Shown piece after piece: positions 1 through 7,395 of a stretch of 64,000 nucleotides of DNA (within the stretch, counting starts at the first letter, position 1; the number at the start of each line of letters is the position of its first letter). The DNA comes from an uncultured Collinsella sp. (GTDB taxonomy: Bacteria; Actinomycetota; Coriobacteriia; Coriobacteriales; Coriobacteriaceae). The stretch spans positions 1-64,000 of the forward strand of contig UREM01000006.1 in assembly GCA_900546775.1 (NCBI GenBank), given 5' to 3'. The notes beneath the pieces are model-generated. The model was not told where the DNA came from. It saw only the letters and a list, made by a program, of their open reading frames with translations, and made no database searches. Both the position numbers and the translations under genes were made by a program.

Positions 1-8
1 AAAGGGCG

Positions 9-30
9 GAGGCGGGGCATGCCCCGCCTC
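9..30. terminator. GC-rich palindrome at window edge
   Basis: A perfect 22-nt palindrome (two 11-nt arms meeting at GCATGC). It probably ends a gene lying before the window. No T-run follows, so terminator function is uncertain. Confidence 0.35.
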
Positions 31-103
31 TTACACCACATCTCTGTGCGCTACCTTACGAGGCTCCTCCTTTTGTGTTTTGGGGCACGGTTTTGGATCC
101 TGT

Positions 104-318
104 GGGCAAAAAATGCCAAATATGAGTACTGTTGCAAAATGAGTGCCATATCTATCGGCCGGTTTTGAGCAAAAATGGGCTCAAAATCAATTTATCTAAC
201 CCCCTTGAAGGGAGTTTGATGGCTTTCAGCCTCTTCGAATCGCTCAAAGTAGGCAATTTGCTCTCGATTTTGCTGCTACTAAATTGGTGACAGTACTCAT
301 ATTTGCCACTTTTTGACC
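104..318. repeat. MITE-like element with 29-bp terminal inverted repeats
   Basis: Positions 104-132 and 290-318 are inverted repeats matching at 26 of 29 bases; both contain CAAATATGAGTACTGT. The 215-bp interior is AT-richer than its surroundings, contains a small hairpin (TTTTGAGC/GCTCAAAA near 174-196), and has no convincing gene. The layout fits a non-autonomous transposable element or an intergenic repeat. No target-site duplication was established. Confidence 0.5.
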
Positions 319-417
319 ACGGGGTATCCGGAGGGGCTCTCGACAAGCATCTAACGGTACAATAACTACCACGTGGCTGGGTTTGCCAGCCGAATGAGCG
401 ATACCGCGGGAGGGGAC

Positions 418-666
418 ATGGTCGAGTTTACAAAGACGATTAAAGATCCGTTGGGACTGCATGCCCGCCCGGTTGCGCTGCTCTACGACATCATTGCCAA
501 ACATCGTAGCGACGTGTCGGTCAGCATCGGCGACCGCCATACCGACGGTCGCGACGTGATGGGCCTCATGGCTCTCTACGGCGAGTGCGGCGAGGACATC
601 ATCTTCCGCGTTTCGGGCGTGGATGAGGCCTCCTGCGTCACGTCGATCAGAAACCTCTCCCTCTAA
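418..666 (+). CDS. ptsH: HPr-like phosphocarrier protein with Asp at position 46
   Basis: HPr relays phosphate from Enzyme I to sugar-specific EII proteins of the PTS in the cytoplasm. The 82-residue product has the active-site motif GLHARP with His15 and Arg17 at canonical positions and the helix motif VMGLMAL, so it fits the family length of about 85-90. Position 46, a regulatory Ser in Gram-positive HPr, is Asp here (GRDVMG). The start at 418 is chosen because GGAGGGG lies just before it and residues align with HPr from there; an upstream in-frame ATG at 373 would add an unrelated leader. It stands alone, with no Enzyme I nearby. It is either the general HPr or a paralogue used for regulation. 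Confidence 0.85.
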   Translation: MVEFTKTIKDPLGLHARPVALLYDIIAKHRSDVSVSIGDRHTDGRDVMGLMALYGECGEDIIFRVSGVDEASCVTSIRNLSL

Positions 667-675
667 ACGCAACAA

Positions 676-704
676 TGTGACAAAGGGGCTGTCCCCTTGT
701 CACA
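676..704. terminator. Hairpin with GGGGCTGTCCCC core downstream of HPr gene
   Basis: TGTGACAAAGGGG and CCCCTTGTCACA form a stem-loop just after the HPr stop codon. It belongs to the same style of intergenic palindrome seen at 50434, 50487 and 52059 (inner GGGG/CCCC near an outer AT-containing stem). Confidence 0.5.
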
Positions 705-754
705 CCTGTTTCATATGGGAAACTTTTTCGAAAACTGAATAGGGACCCTTTCCA

Positions 755-808
755 AAAAGTTAACCACGTGCTAGTTTACTGTAGCGAACATAGACGTGGT
801 TAACTTTT
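755..808. promoter_or_regulatory. Large inverted repeat upstream of the feo genes, candidate operator
   Basis: AAAAGTTAACCACGT (755-769) and its exact reverse complement (794-808) flank a 24-nt spacer, just upstream of the first feoA. The core GTGGTTAACT recurs at 3961-3970 before the Cys-rich membrane protein gene. A paired operator for a metal-responsive repressor is the likely meaning; the regulator is not in the window. Confidence 0.5.
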
Positions 809-851
809 GCTGCGTCGATGTTGAGGACGAACTGACGTTAGGAGCACACTC

Positions 852-1094
852 ATGTCTTGCGGACCGCAGATGCCGGCCATGCCGCTTTCGATGGTGAAAG
901 CGGGCGAAACCGTGCACGTGTCTCGTGTAAAGGGCAATGAGGACATGAAGCACCACCTCAAGGACCTCGGCTTTGTCGAGGGCAGTGAGGTTCACGTGGT
1001 GAGCTCGAGTGGCGCCAATATCATCGTCACCGTGCTGGGCGCACGCTTTGGTATCGATACCAAGGTCGCCATGCACATCATGACCGTCGGTTAG
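852..1094 (+). CDS. feoA: FeoA family protein (first copy)
   Basis: FeoA is a small SH3-like cytoplasmic protein needed for Fe(II) uptake through FeoB. The 80-residue product has the family pattern: an early MPLSMVKAGETVHV strand, HHLKDLGFVEGSEV in the middle and a closing G-A-R-FGIDTKVAMHIMV strand. It is followed 39 bp later by a second FeoA and then FeoB, all on the plus strand, so the three form one operon. The ATG at 852 follows TTAGGAGC. Two separate FeoA proteins before FeoB occur in several anaerobes; how they divide the work is not known from sequence. Confidence 0.9.
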   Translation: MSCGPQMPAMPLSMVKAGETVHVSRVKGNEDMKHHLKDLGFVEGSEVHVVSSSGANIIVTVLGARFGIDTKVAMHIMTVG

Positions 1095-1133
1095 TCCGCA
1101 GCATTTCATTAAAACCGAAAGGGGGACAAGAGG

Positions 1134-1355
1134 ATGAAGACGTTGGGTGACGTTAAGGTGGGCGAGAGCTCTACCATCGTCAAGCTTCACGGCGAGGGCG
1201 CGCTTCGCCGTCACCTTATGGACCTGGGCCTCATCAAGGGCACTTCGTTCAAGGTCGTTAAGGTTGCACCGCTCGGAGATCCGGTCGAGATCAACGTGCG
1301 CGGCTACGAGCTTTCCATCCGCAAGGAGGAGGCTGCCGTCGTCGAGGTCCAGTAA
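1134..1355 (+). CDS. feoA: FeoA family protein (second copy)
   Basis: A 73-residue FeoA-type SH3-like protein. It shows the same layout as the first copy (LRRHLMDLGLIKGTSFKVV, then PLGDPVEINVRGYELSIRKEEA), and the GDPVEI..RGYELSIR segment is typical of FeoA. A strong ribosome site (AAGAGG) precedes the ATG. It lies in the feo operon, 124 bp before feoB; that gap holds an iron-box-like palindrome, so feoB may also have its own promoter. Confidence 0.9.
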   Translation: MKTLGDVKVGESSTIVKLHGEGALRRHLMDLGLIKGTSFKVVKVAPLGDPVEINVRGYELSIRKEEAAVVEVQ

Positions 1356-1383
1356 GGGCCCGCGGCAACTATTTATGCAGATA

Positions 1384-1403
1384 AAGTTAGGTTTTTCTAA
1401 CTT
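1384..1403. promoter_or_regulatory. DtxR/IdeR-like palindrome upstream of feoB
   Basis: AAGTTAG (1384-1390) and CTAACTT (1397-1403) are perfect inverted arms around GTTTTT. The TTAGGTnnnnCTAACnTAA shape resembles operators of DtxR-family iron regulators. Placed 75 bp before the feoB start, it fits iron-dependent repression. This is inferred from pattern only. Confidence 0.45.
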
Positions 1404-1478
1404 AAATTTGCAATGTTGAAGCACATTATCCAGCCCGTGCGGAGAAAGCAGCGCGGGCACACAAGGAAGAAGGATTGA

Positions 1479-3809
1479 ATGGCGGATTCTCAGATCCATG
1501 TCGCGCTGGCGGGTAACCCCAACTGCGGCAAGACCACGCTTTTCAACCTGATCACCGGCGCCAACGGCTACGTTGGCAACTGGCCCGGCGTCACGGTTGA
1601 GAAAAAGGAAGCCAAGCTCCTGAGTGACAAGAACGTCACGATTACGGACCTCCCCGGCATCTACTCGCTTTCCCCCTACAGCCCCGAGGAGCAGTGCTCG
1701 CGCGACTACCTCATGAGCGGCGAGCCCGATGTGGTCGTCCAGGTTGTCGATGCCACCAACCTCGAGCGCAACCTATACCTGGCGCTTCAGGTCATCGAGA
1801 CCGGCCTGCCTGTGGTCGTCGCCCTCAACATGGCCGACTTGGTCGAGAAGAACGGCGACAAGATCGACACGGACAGGCTCTCCAAGAAGCTCGGCTGCCC
1901 GGTCATGATGATCTCGGCCCTTAAGAACAAGGGTATCAAGGAGCTGTTCGAGCAGGTTAAGAAGTCTGCTGCTTCCAAGGGCCAGGTGCCGGAGCACAAG
2001 TTCGATTCCTCCATTGAGGATGTCCTGACGCACATCGAGAACAACCTGCCGGCGAGCGTTCCCGCCAACAAGCGTCGCTACTACGCTGTCAAGCTGTTTG
2101 AGCGCGACGCGGACGCCTGCAAGCTTATCAACCTCACCAAGGAGAAGGCCGCTCGCGTTGAGCAGCTGGTTGCCCAGTGCGAGCAGGATTGCGACGACGA
2201 CGCCGAGTCCATCATCACCGGCGAGCGCTATGGCGTCATTGCCCACATCATCGACGAGTGCATGACCAAGGCTCCTGCCAAGATGAGCACCTCCGAGAAG
2301 ATCGACCGCGTGGTTACCAACCGTATCCTGGGCCTGCCGATCTTTGTGGTCATCATGTTCTGCGTGTACTACATCGCCGTTTCTACCCTGGGCGGCACGG
2401 TGACCGACTTCACCAACGACCAGCTCTTCGGCACCGACGGTTGGTACGTGCTCGGTCAGGGTCGCGATGCGTATGATGCGGCTGTCGAGGCTGTGGGTGA
2501 GGACGCTGCCGATTCGATTGACCCGGCGGAGTACGGCCCCTATGTCCCGGGTATCACCACCGTGGTGCACGACGCCCTCGTGGCGGGCGGCACCGAGGAC
2601 GGTGGCCTGGTCGATTCGCTGGTCTGCGATGGTATCGTCGGCGGCCTGGGCGCCATCTTTGGCTTTGTGCCGCAGATGTTCCTGCTCTTTGTGATGCTGT
2701 CTTTCCTGGAGGACTGCGGCTACATGGCGCGCGTCGCCTTCATCATGGACCGCGTGTTCCGCCGCTTTGGCCTGTCCGGTAAGTCGTTCATCCCGATGCT
2801 CGTGTCCTCGGGTTGCGGCGTCCCCGGCGTCATGGCCACCAAGACCATCGAGAACGAGAAGGACCGCCGTATGACGGTCATGACCACCACGTTTATTCCC
2901 TGTGGCGCTAAGCTGCCGATCATTGCCCTGCTCATGGGTTCCATCATCGGCGATTCTTCCACCACCGCCGCGTGGATCAGCCCGCTCTTCTACTTCCTGG
3001 GCGTCTTTGCCGTCATTGCTTCGGGCCTCATGCTCAAGAAGACCAAGCTCTTCGCCGGTCGCCCGACGCCGTTTGTTATGGAGCTTCCTGCCTACCACTT
3101 CCCGGCGATCCGTTCTTGGGCGCTGCACGTGTGGGAGCGCTGCTGGGCCTTTATCAAGAAGGCCGGTACGGTCATCTTCGCGTCCACCGTCGTCGTTTGG
3201 TTCCTCTCCAACTTTGGCAGCTACAACGGTTCCTTTGGCTTCCTGCCTGCGATGGACGGCATCCCCGAGGAGTTCATGGATTACTCCGTGCTCGCCATGC
3301 TCGGCAACCTGGTCGCTTGGATCTTCGCCCCGCTCGGCTTTAGCACCTGGCAGGCCACCGCGCTGACCGTCTCCGGCCTCGTGGCTAAGGAGAATGTCGT
3401 CGCTACCGCCGGCTCGCTGCTCTCCGTCGCCGATGCTGGCGAGACCGACCCGAGCCTGTGGACCGCGTTTGCGGGCATGTTCCCCACCATGGGTGCTTGC
3501 GTGGCCTTTGGTGCCTTCAACCTGCTGTGCGCTCCGTGCTTTGCCGCCATGGGCACTATCCGCAACCAGATGGACTCCGGCAAGTGGACCGCGATTGCCA
3601 TCGGCTACGAGTGCGCCTTCGCTTGGGTGATCGGCCTGTTCATCAACCAGTTCTACAACCTGTTTGTGTTGGGCCAGTTTGGTATTTGGACGATTGTAGC
3701 CATCGTGCTGCTGGTTGCGATGCTCTTCCAGATCTTCCGTCCCATGCCCAAGCATGCATGGACCGACGAGGACGAGACCAACACTGCTTCCGCCGCAGTT
3801 TCCGCTTAA
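1479..3809 (+). CDS. feoB: Ferrous iron transport protein B
   Basis: FeoB imports Fe(II) across the cytoplasmic membrane and carries a cytosolic GTPase domain. The 776-residue product begins with the G domain: P-loop GNPNCGKTT (about residues 12-20), switch region NWPGVTVEKKE, DLPGIYSL, and NMAD as the base-recognition motif. A helical spacer follows, then two Gate-type membrane blocks (LSFLEDCGYMARVAFIMD; SGCGVPG; a later SGLVAKENVVATAGSLL) with about eight or more hydrophobic helices. The length is typical. It closes the feoA-feoA-feoB operon and is followed by a strong terminator at 3839. The start is supported by GAAGAAGG upstream. Confidence 0.96.
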   Translation: MADSQIHVALAGNPNCGKTTLFNLITGANGYVGNWPGVTVEKKEAKLLSDKNVTITDLPGIYSLSPYSPEEQCSRDYLMSGEPDVVVQVVDATNLERNLYLALQVIETGLPVVVALNMADLVEKNGDKIDTDRLSKKLGCPVMMISALKNKGIKELFEQVKKSAASKGQVPEHKFDSSIEDVLTHIENNLPASVPANKRRYYAVKLFERDADACKLINLTKEKAARVEQLVAQCEQDCDDDAESIITGERYGVIAHIIDECMTKAPAKMSTSEKIDRVVTNRILGLPIFVVIMFCVYYIAVSTLGGTVTDFTNDQLFGTDGWYVLGQGRDAYDAAVEAVGEDAADSIDPAEYGPYVPGITTVVHDALVAGGTEDGGLVDSLVCDGIVGGLGAIFGFVPQMFLLFVMLSFLEDCGYMARVAFIMDRVFRRFGLSGKSFIPMLVSSGCGVPGVMATKTIENEKDRRMTVMTTTFIPCGAKLPIIALLMGSIIGDSSTTAAWISPLFYFLGVFAVIASGLMLKKTKLFAGRPTPFVMELPAYHFPAIRSWALHVWERCWAFIKKAGTVIFASTVVVWFLSNFGSYNGSFGFLPAMDGIPEEFMDYSVLAMLGNLVAWIFAPLGFSTWQATALTVSGLVAKENVVATAGSLLSVADAGETDPSLWTAFAGMFPTMGACVAFGAFNLLCAPCFAAMGTIRNQMDSGKWTAIAIGYECAFAWVIGLFINQFYNLFVLGQFGIWTIVAIVLLVAMLFQIFRPMPKHAWTDEDETNTASAAVSA

Positions 3810-3838
3810 GTCCGAATAAGGATTAGCCCCTTTCCACG

Positions 3839-3871
3839 AGCCCGGGTGTCCCAGCGACACTCGGGCTTTTT
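3839..3871 (+). terminator. Rho-independent terminator after feoB
   Basis: AGCCCGGGTGTC pairs with GACACTCGGGCT (one mismatch) and is followed by TTTTT. It separates feoB from the small Cys-rich gene. Confidence 0.8.
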
Positions 3872-3960
3872 GGTGAGGGAGATGTGGCGTTTCCGCAGAT
3901 AAAACCGACCAAAATATACCTGTCCCTTTTTGGCAGGTGGAGAATGGGGTAAAGTAAGTG

Positions 3961-3970
3961 GTGGTTAACT
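3961..3970. promoter_or_regulatory. Repeat of the feo half-site GTGGTTAACT
   Basis: This decamer is identical to the inner part of the feo inverted repeat arm (796-806) and lies directly before the ribosome site of the next gene. It suggests shared control with feoAAB. Confidence 0.35.
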
Positions 3971-3984
3971 AGAGGAGGCTTGCT

Positions 3985-4185
3985 ATGGCACCTATCGATA
4001 TTGTTGTACTGGCTGTTATCGGCATTGCGTTTGTCGCCGTGTGCGTGCGCATTTATCGCAAGGGCACCTGCGCCGACTGCGCTCAAGGTGGCGTTTGCAC
4101 AGGACATTGCTCCAACAAAAAGACCTGCGCCGCACTTAAGGGCGTAGACAAAATCGCCGAAGACTTGGGCCGCGGTATCAAATAA
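3985..4185 (+). CDS. FeoB-associated Cys-rich membrane protein
   Basis: A 66-residue protein with one N-terminal membrane helix (IDIVVLAVIGIAFVAVCVRI), then a basic residue and a cysteine cluster (CADCAQGGVCTGHCSNKKTC). Small proteins of this form are repeatedly found beside feoB and are thought to assist iron transport at the membrane, perhaps by handling Fe(II) at the cytoplasmic mouth; the mechanism is unknown. AGAGGAGG gives a strong start at 3985. It is separated from feoB by a terminator but shares the GTGGTTAACT element. Confidence 0.8.
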   Translation: MAPIDIVVLAVIGIAFVAVCVRIYRKGTCADCAQGGVCTGHCSNKKTCAALKGVDKIAEDLGRGIK

Positions 4186-4201
4186 AGGTCCAGGCACCCA
4201 A

Positions 4202-4233
4202 GCGTCCCGCGAGCATCCGTTCGCGGGGCGCTT
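4202..4233 (+). terminator. Terminator after Cys-rich membrane protein gene
   Basis: GCGTCCCGCGA pairs with TCGCGGGGCGC, followed by a short TTT. Confidence 0.6.
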
Positions 4234-4277
4234 TGCACATTTGGGGGAGAGCGCGGCGAGTTGAAGAGTGATTTTGG

Positions 4278-4289
4278 GGTATCGTTACC
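4278..4289. promoter_or_regulatory. Possible operator of the adjacent LacI-family gene
   Basis: GGTATCGTTACC is a near-palindrome with a central CG, about 40 bp before the lacI-type start codon. LacI-family regulators often bind such sites. It differs from the GTGAACGTTCAC sites of the neighbouring uronate genes. Confidence 0.3.
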
Positions 4290-4330
4290 TGTACTGTTAA
4301 TTGGCAACTTATCTATAACGGAGTAACCCC

Positions 4331-5410
4331 ATGAGCGCTCGCGTAACCATGAAGGACATAGCCGCCGAGCTTGGCGTTTCCATCAATACCGTGCATAAGG
4401 CCCTGACGGGCAAGGCCGGCGTGAGCGAATCCGTGCGTGCCAAGGTGAATGCCAAGGCCGAGGCCATGGGCTACCATCGCAACACAAGTGCCTCAAGCCT
4501 GCGGCGCAAGGATATCAACCTGGTGTTTTGCCTGCCCCGCGCATCGCGCGAGGGGGCGTACTTTTTCCGTTACCTTTGGGAAGGCTGCAACCGCTTTGAG
4601 CAGGAGGTCATCGATCAGGGCATTACGGTTGAGCGCGTAGAATTTGGCGTGGGCGGCTACGCCGATGCGCTCGAGCAGATTGATGAGCGTCTGCAGGTAG
4701 GCGAGAAGATTGACGGTCTGCTTGCCTATGTTCCGGGCGATGACCGTGCAACCGAACTCTTGAGGCAGATTGCCGAGGCGGGTGTGGCGATCGAGCTCGT
4801 CGACGGCGACCGACCGCACCTCGATCGCCTGGGTGCCAGTCTGGCGGACTATTCCGCGGCGGGCAGTCTTATGGCAGAGCAGGCGGCTAACCTGGTCCAC
4901 GCTTCTGGGGCTGACGCCCGCGTGCTCCTGTTGGCGGGCGACCCTTATACCGACTCGCACTATCTGACCGCCCGCGCCTTTCATAATTACCTGCGCGAGC
5001 ACGATATTCCATGGCGGGTTGAGGACCTTGCCGGTGCCCATGCGCAAGTCAAACAGCTCGAGCGCGAGCTTGAGCAGCGCTTGAGTGCGCCGGATGCTCC
5101 CGAGCTCATCTGTAGCGTTTTTGCCGTTGGTTCCGAGGTGGTCGCTGACGCGCTTGTTTCGAGCGGCAAGGCCGGCAAGGTCATGGTGATCGGCAACGAC
5201 CTGTTCCCCGAGAGCGCCCTGGCCTTACGCCGTGGCATTTTTACCAATATCGTCTATAAGGACCCGGTGAGCTTGGCCTACCGTGGTGCCAAGACCTTGG
5301 GCGAGTATTTGCTGTGGGGTAAAACTCCGGCGGAGCCCGTGCAGAAGGGTGCTGTGGAGATGGTGTTTGCCAGCAACGTCGACCGCTACTGCGAGCTTGC
5401 GGGAATTTAG
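4331..5410 (+). CDS. LacI family transcriptional regulator (first)
   Basis: A 359-residue DNA-binding repressor. Residues 6-55 form the LacI helix-turn-helix plus hinge (VTMKDIAAELGVSINTVHKALTGKAGVSESVRAKV); the remainder is a periplasmic-binding-protein-like effector domain. It lies directly upstream of the uxaC operon in the same direction, so a role in galacturonate/pectin control is reasonable, but a terminator and about 460 bp separate them. Its own promoter lacks the GTGAACGTTCAC palindrome seen at the uronate genes, so it is one of three candidates for reading that site. The effector is unknown. Confidence 0.88.
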   Translation: MSARVTMKDIAAELGVSINTVHKALTGKAGVSESVRAKVNAKAEAMGYHRNTSASSLRRKDINLVFCLPRASREGAYFFRYLWEGCNRFEQEVIDQGITVERVEFGVGGYADALEQIDERLQVGEKIDGLLAYVPGDDRATELLRQIAEAGVAIELVDGDRPHLDRLGASLADYSAAGSLMAEQAANLVHASGADARVLLLAGDPYTDSHYLTARAFHNYLREHDIPWRVEDLAGAHAQVKQLERELEQRLSAPDAPELICSVFAVGSEVVADALVSSGKAGKVMVIGNDLFPESALALRRGIFTNIVYKDPVSLAYRGAKTLGEYLLWGKTPAEPVQKGAVEMVFASNVDRYCELAGI

Positions 5411-5500
5411 CCGTTTGGTCAGGTACCCCCTCTTGCGACGTGCATTTTTTGGAGTATTCAGCAATGGCGTGTTCCGAAAGAGGCTCAGAACGACTGTTTT

Positions 5501-5543
5501 AAGTGCCTCCGATGGCGTAAATCGCCATCGGAGGCACTTTTTT
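5501..5543 (+). terminator. Strong terminator after first lacI gene
   Basis: A 17-bp perfect stem (AAGTGCCTCCGATGGCG, 5501-5517, with 5523-5539) and a run of six T. The arm shares the 12-mer AGTGCCTCCGAT with the conserved RNA core found upstream of kdgA and the YczE-like gene. Confidence 0.85.
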
Positions 5544-5765
5544 ATGCCGATCGGGCGCGATATGCGCATCAAATAGGGCGTCGAGGACGGTGCGCAGTAC
5601 GCCCCGATGCTGAATATTCCCAAAAATGTACGCCGAGACATGACCCACCTGAGCAAAAACGCCCAGGTTCGGTGTTCGGGGACGTTAGTCCATCCGCAAT
5701 GCATGCGTGTCACGGCTCCAACAACCGTTGAACGGACAAAATCGACCGTTCACCCCATGGTGGTT

Positions 5766-5781
5766 AGGTGAACGTTCACCT
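5766..5781. promoter_or_regulatory. Uronate operator 1 of uxaC promoter
   Basis: AGGTGAACGTTCACCT is a perfect 16-nt palindrome. Copies with the same core occur at 5804, 10715, 17182, 17222, 24793 and 27614, all next to pectin/uronate genes or the GntR gene. Confidence 0.75.
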
Positions 5782-5803
5782 TTTAAGTCGCAATGAATTA
5801 GTA

Positions 5804-5820
5804 TAGTGAACGTTCACCTA
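5804..5820. promoter_or_regulatory. Uronate operator 2 of uxaC promoter
   Basis: TAGTGAACGTTCACCTA, 50 bp before the uxaC start, directly after a plausible -10 box (TAGTAT, 5799-5804). A repressor bound here would cover the transcription start. Confidence 0.75.
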
Positions 5821-5871
5821 GAGGATAACGAGCGCATCGTGCGCCCGCTCCGCCAACAAAGGGGTTGTTTG

Positions 5872-7299
5872 ATGAAAAACTTCATGGACGATCAGGATTT
5901 CCTGCTGAGCACCAAGACCGGCGAGGAGCTGTTCCACAACTTTGCCGAGGGCATGCCCATCGTCGACTACCACTGCCACATTTCTCCCAAGGAGATCTGG
6001 GACGACAAGCGTTTTGAGAACATCACCGAGGTTTGGCTGGGCGGTGACCACTACAAGTGGCGCCTGATGCGTGCCAACGGCGTCGACGAGCGCTTCATTA
6101 CCGGCGATGCCCCTGCTCGCGAGAAGTTTCAGAAGTGGGCCGAGACCCTGGGCCGTTGCGTGGGCAACCCCGTCTTTGAGTGGAGCCACCTGGAGCTTAA
6201 GCGTTACTTTGGCTACGAGGGCGTCCTGAACGGCAAAACCGCTCAGGAGGTCTGGGACCTTGCCAACGCCAAGCTCGCCGAGGCCAGCTTTACCTGCCGC
6301 AACCTCATCAAGCAGTCCAACGTCCGCATGATTTGCACTACCGACGACCCCGCCGACAGCTTTGAGTGGCACAAGAAGATTGCCGCCGACGACAGTTTTG
6401 ACGTTCAGGTCGTTCCCGCCATGCGCCCCGATGCCGCCCTGCGCATCGAGCGTGGCCAGGAGTTCGCCGACTACTGCAAGCATCTCTCCGAGGTTGCCGG
6501 CATTGAGATCAGCGACTTCGAGGGCATGAAGGCCGCCATCTCCAAGCGCTACGACGTCGCCCATGAGCTGGGCTGCCGCGCTTCCGACCACGCGCTCGAC
6601 TACGTTATGTACGCTCCGGCTACCGCCGACGAGATCGAGGCCATCTTTGCCAAGGGCCTTGCCGCCGAGCCGCTTACCGAGGACGAGGTCCTCAAGTACA
6701 AGACGGCCTTTATGCAGTTCGTCGCCGGCGAGTATGTCCGCCTTGGCTGGGCCATGCAGCTGCACTTTGGCTGCAAGCGTGACAACAACCGCGCTATGTT
6801 CGCCAAGCTCGGTCCCGATACCGGCTACGACTGCATCTCCAACTACACGCCGTCCGACCAGCTGGCCGATTTCCTCAACTCCATCCAGGAGGCCACGGGT
6901 CTGCCCAAGACCATTCTGTACAGCCTGAACCCCATCGACAACACCATGATCGATACCGTGATGGGCTGCTTCCAGGAGGCTCCGACCGCCGGTAAGATCC
7001 AGAACGGCTCTGCCTGGTGGTTCAACGACAACGAGATCGGTATGCGCGAGCAGCTCACGGCTCTGGCTAACGAGGGCGTGCTGGGCAACTTTGTGGGCAT
7101 GCTTACCGATTCCCGCTCCTTCCTGTCCTACCCGCGTCACGAGTACTTCCGTCGCGTGCTGTGCGGCGTGATCGGCGAGTGGGTCGAGCAGGGCAAGTAT
7201 CCGGCCGACATGGAGCTGCTGGGAGCCATCGTGCGCGACATCAGCTACAACAACGCGGTCCGCTACTTTGGCTTTGACCTGGATACCGTCGAGGCCTAA
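5872..7299 (+). CDS. uxaC: Glucuronate/galacturonate isomerase
   Basis: UxaC converts D-galacturonate to tagaturonate (and D-glucuronate to fructuronate), the first step of intracellular uronate breakdown. The 475-residue product matches the family length (about 470) and shows the N-terminal metal-binding HCH motif in DYHCHISPKEI and later conserved blocks (MQLHFGCKRDNN, YSLNPIDN, MLTDSRSFLSYPRHEYFRR). The start at 5872 is preferred over 5806: AAAGGGG precedes it, the family alignment begins there, and 5806 lies inside the operator. It heads a uxaC-uxaB-uxaA run and is likely induced when the GTGAACGTTCAC-binding repressor is released. Confidence 0.95.
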   Translation: MKNFMDDQDFLLSTKTGEELFHNFAEGMPIVDYHCHISPKEIWDDKRFENITEVWLGGDHYKWRLMRANGVDERFITGDAPAREKFQKWAETLGRCVGNPVFEWSHLELKRYFGYEGVLNGKTAQEVWDLANAKLAEASFTCRNLIKQSNVRMICTTDDPADSFEWHKKIAADDSFDVQVVPAMRPDAALRIERGQEFADYCKHLSEVAGIEISDFEGMKAAISKRYDVAHELGCRASDHALDYVMYAPATADEIEAIFAKGLAAEPLTEDEVLKYKTAFMQFVAGEYVRLGWAMQLHFGCKRDNNRAMFAKLGPDTGYDCISNYTPSDQLADFLNSIQEATGLPKTILYSLNPIDNTMIDTVMGCFQEAPTAGKIQNGSAWWFNDNEIGMREQLTALANEGVLGNFVGMLTDSRSFLSYPRHEYFRRVLCGVIGEWVEQGKYPADMELLGAIVRDISYNNAVRYFGFDLDTVEA

Positions 7300-7324
7300 A
7301 CCCGCATCGAATCACACCGAACTC

Positions 7325-7357
7325 GGGAGCGCCGTTGCCACACGCGGCGCCCCCGTT
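7325..7357 (+). terminator. Weak hairpin between uxaC and uxaB
   Basis: GGGAGCGCCG pairs imperfectly with CGGCGCCCCC, followed by GTTTT. It may attenuate read-through or protect the upstream message rather than end transcription, since uxaB shows no operator of its own. Confidence 0.45.
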
Positions 7358-7395
7358 TTGCCTGCACGCTAACGGCTATCTAAGGAGAGACATAG

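Noticed and set aside
1773-3860. 695-codon minus-strand open frame opposite feoB
   Set aside because: It is a mirror of a GC-rich gene with clear FeoB motifs; its sequence is His/Gly/Arg-rich, has no ribosome site and no family features.
4278-4289. GGTATCGTTACC as a member of the uronate operator family
   Set aside because: It does not match the GTGAACGTTCAC core; kept only as a possible separate operator for the first lacI gene.
5818-7140. 440-codon minus-strand open frame opposite uxaC
   Set aside because: Shadow frame of uxaC, a well-supported enzyme gene; no independent promoter or motif.
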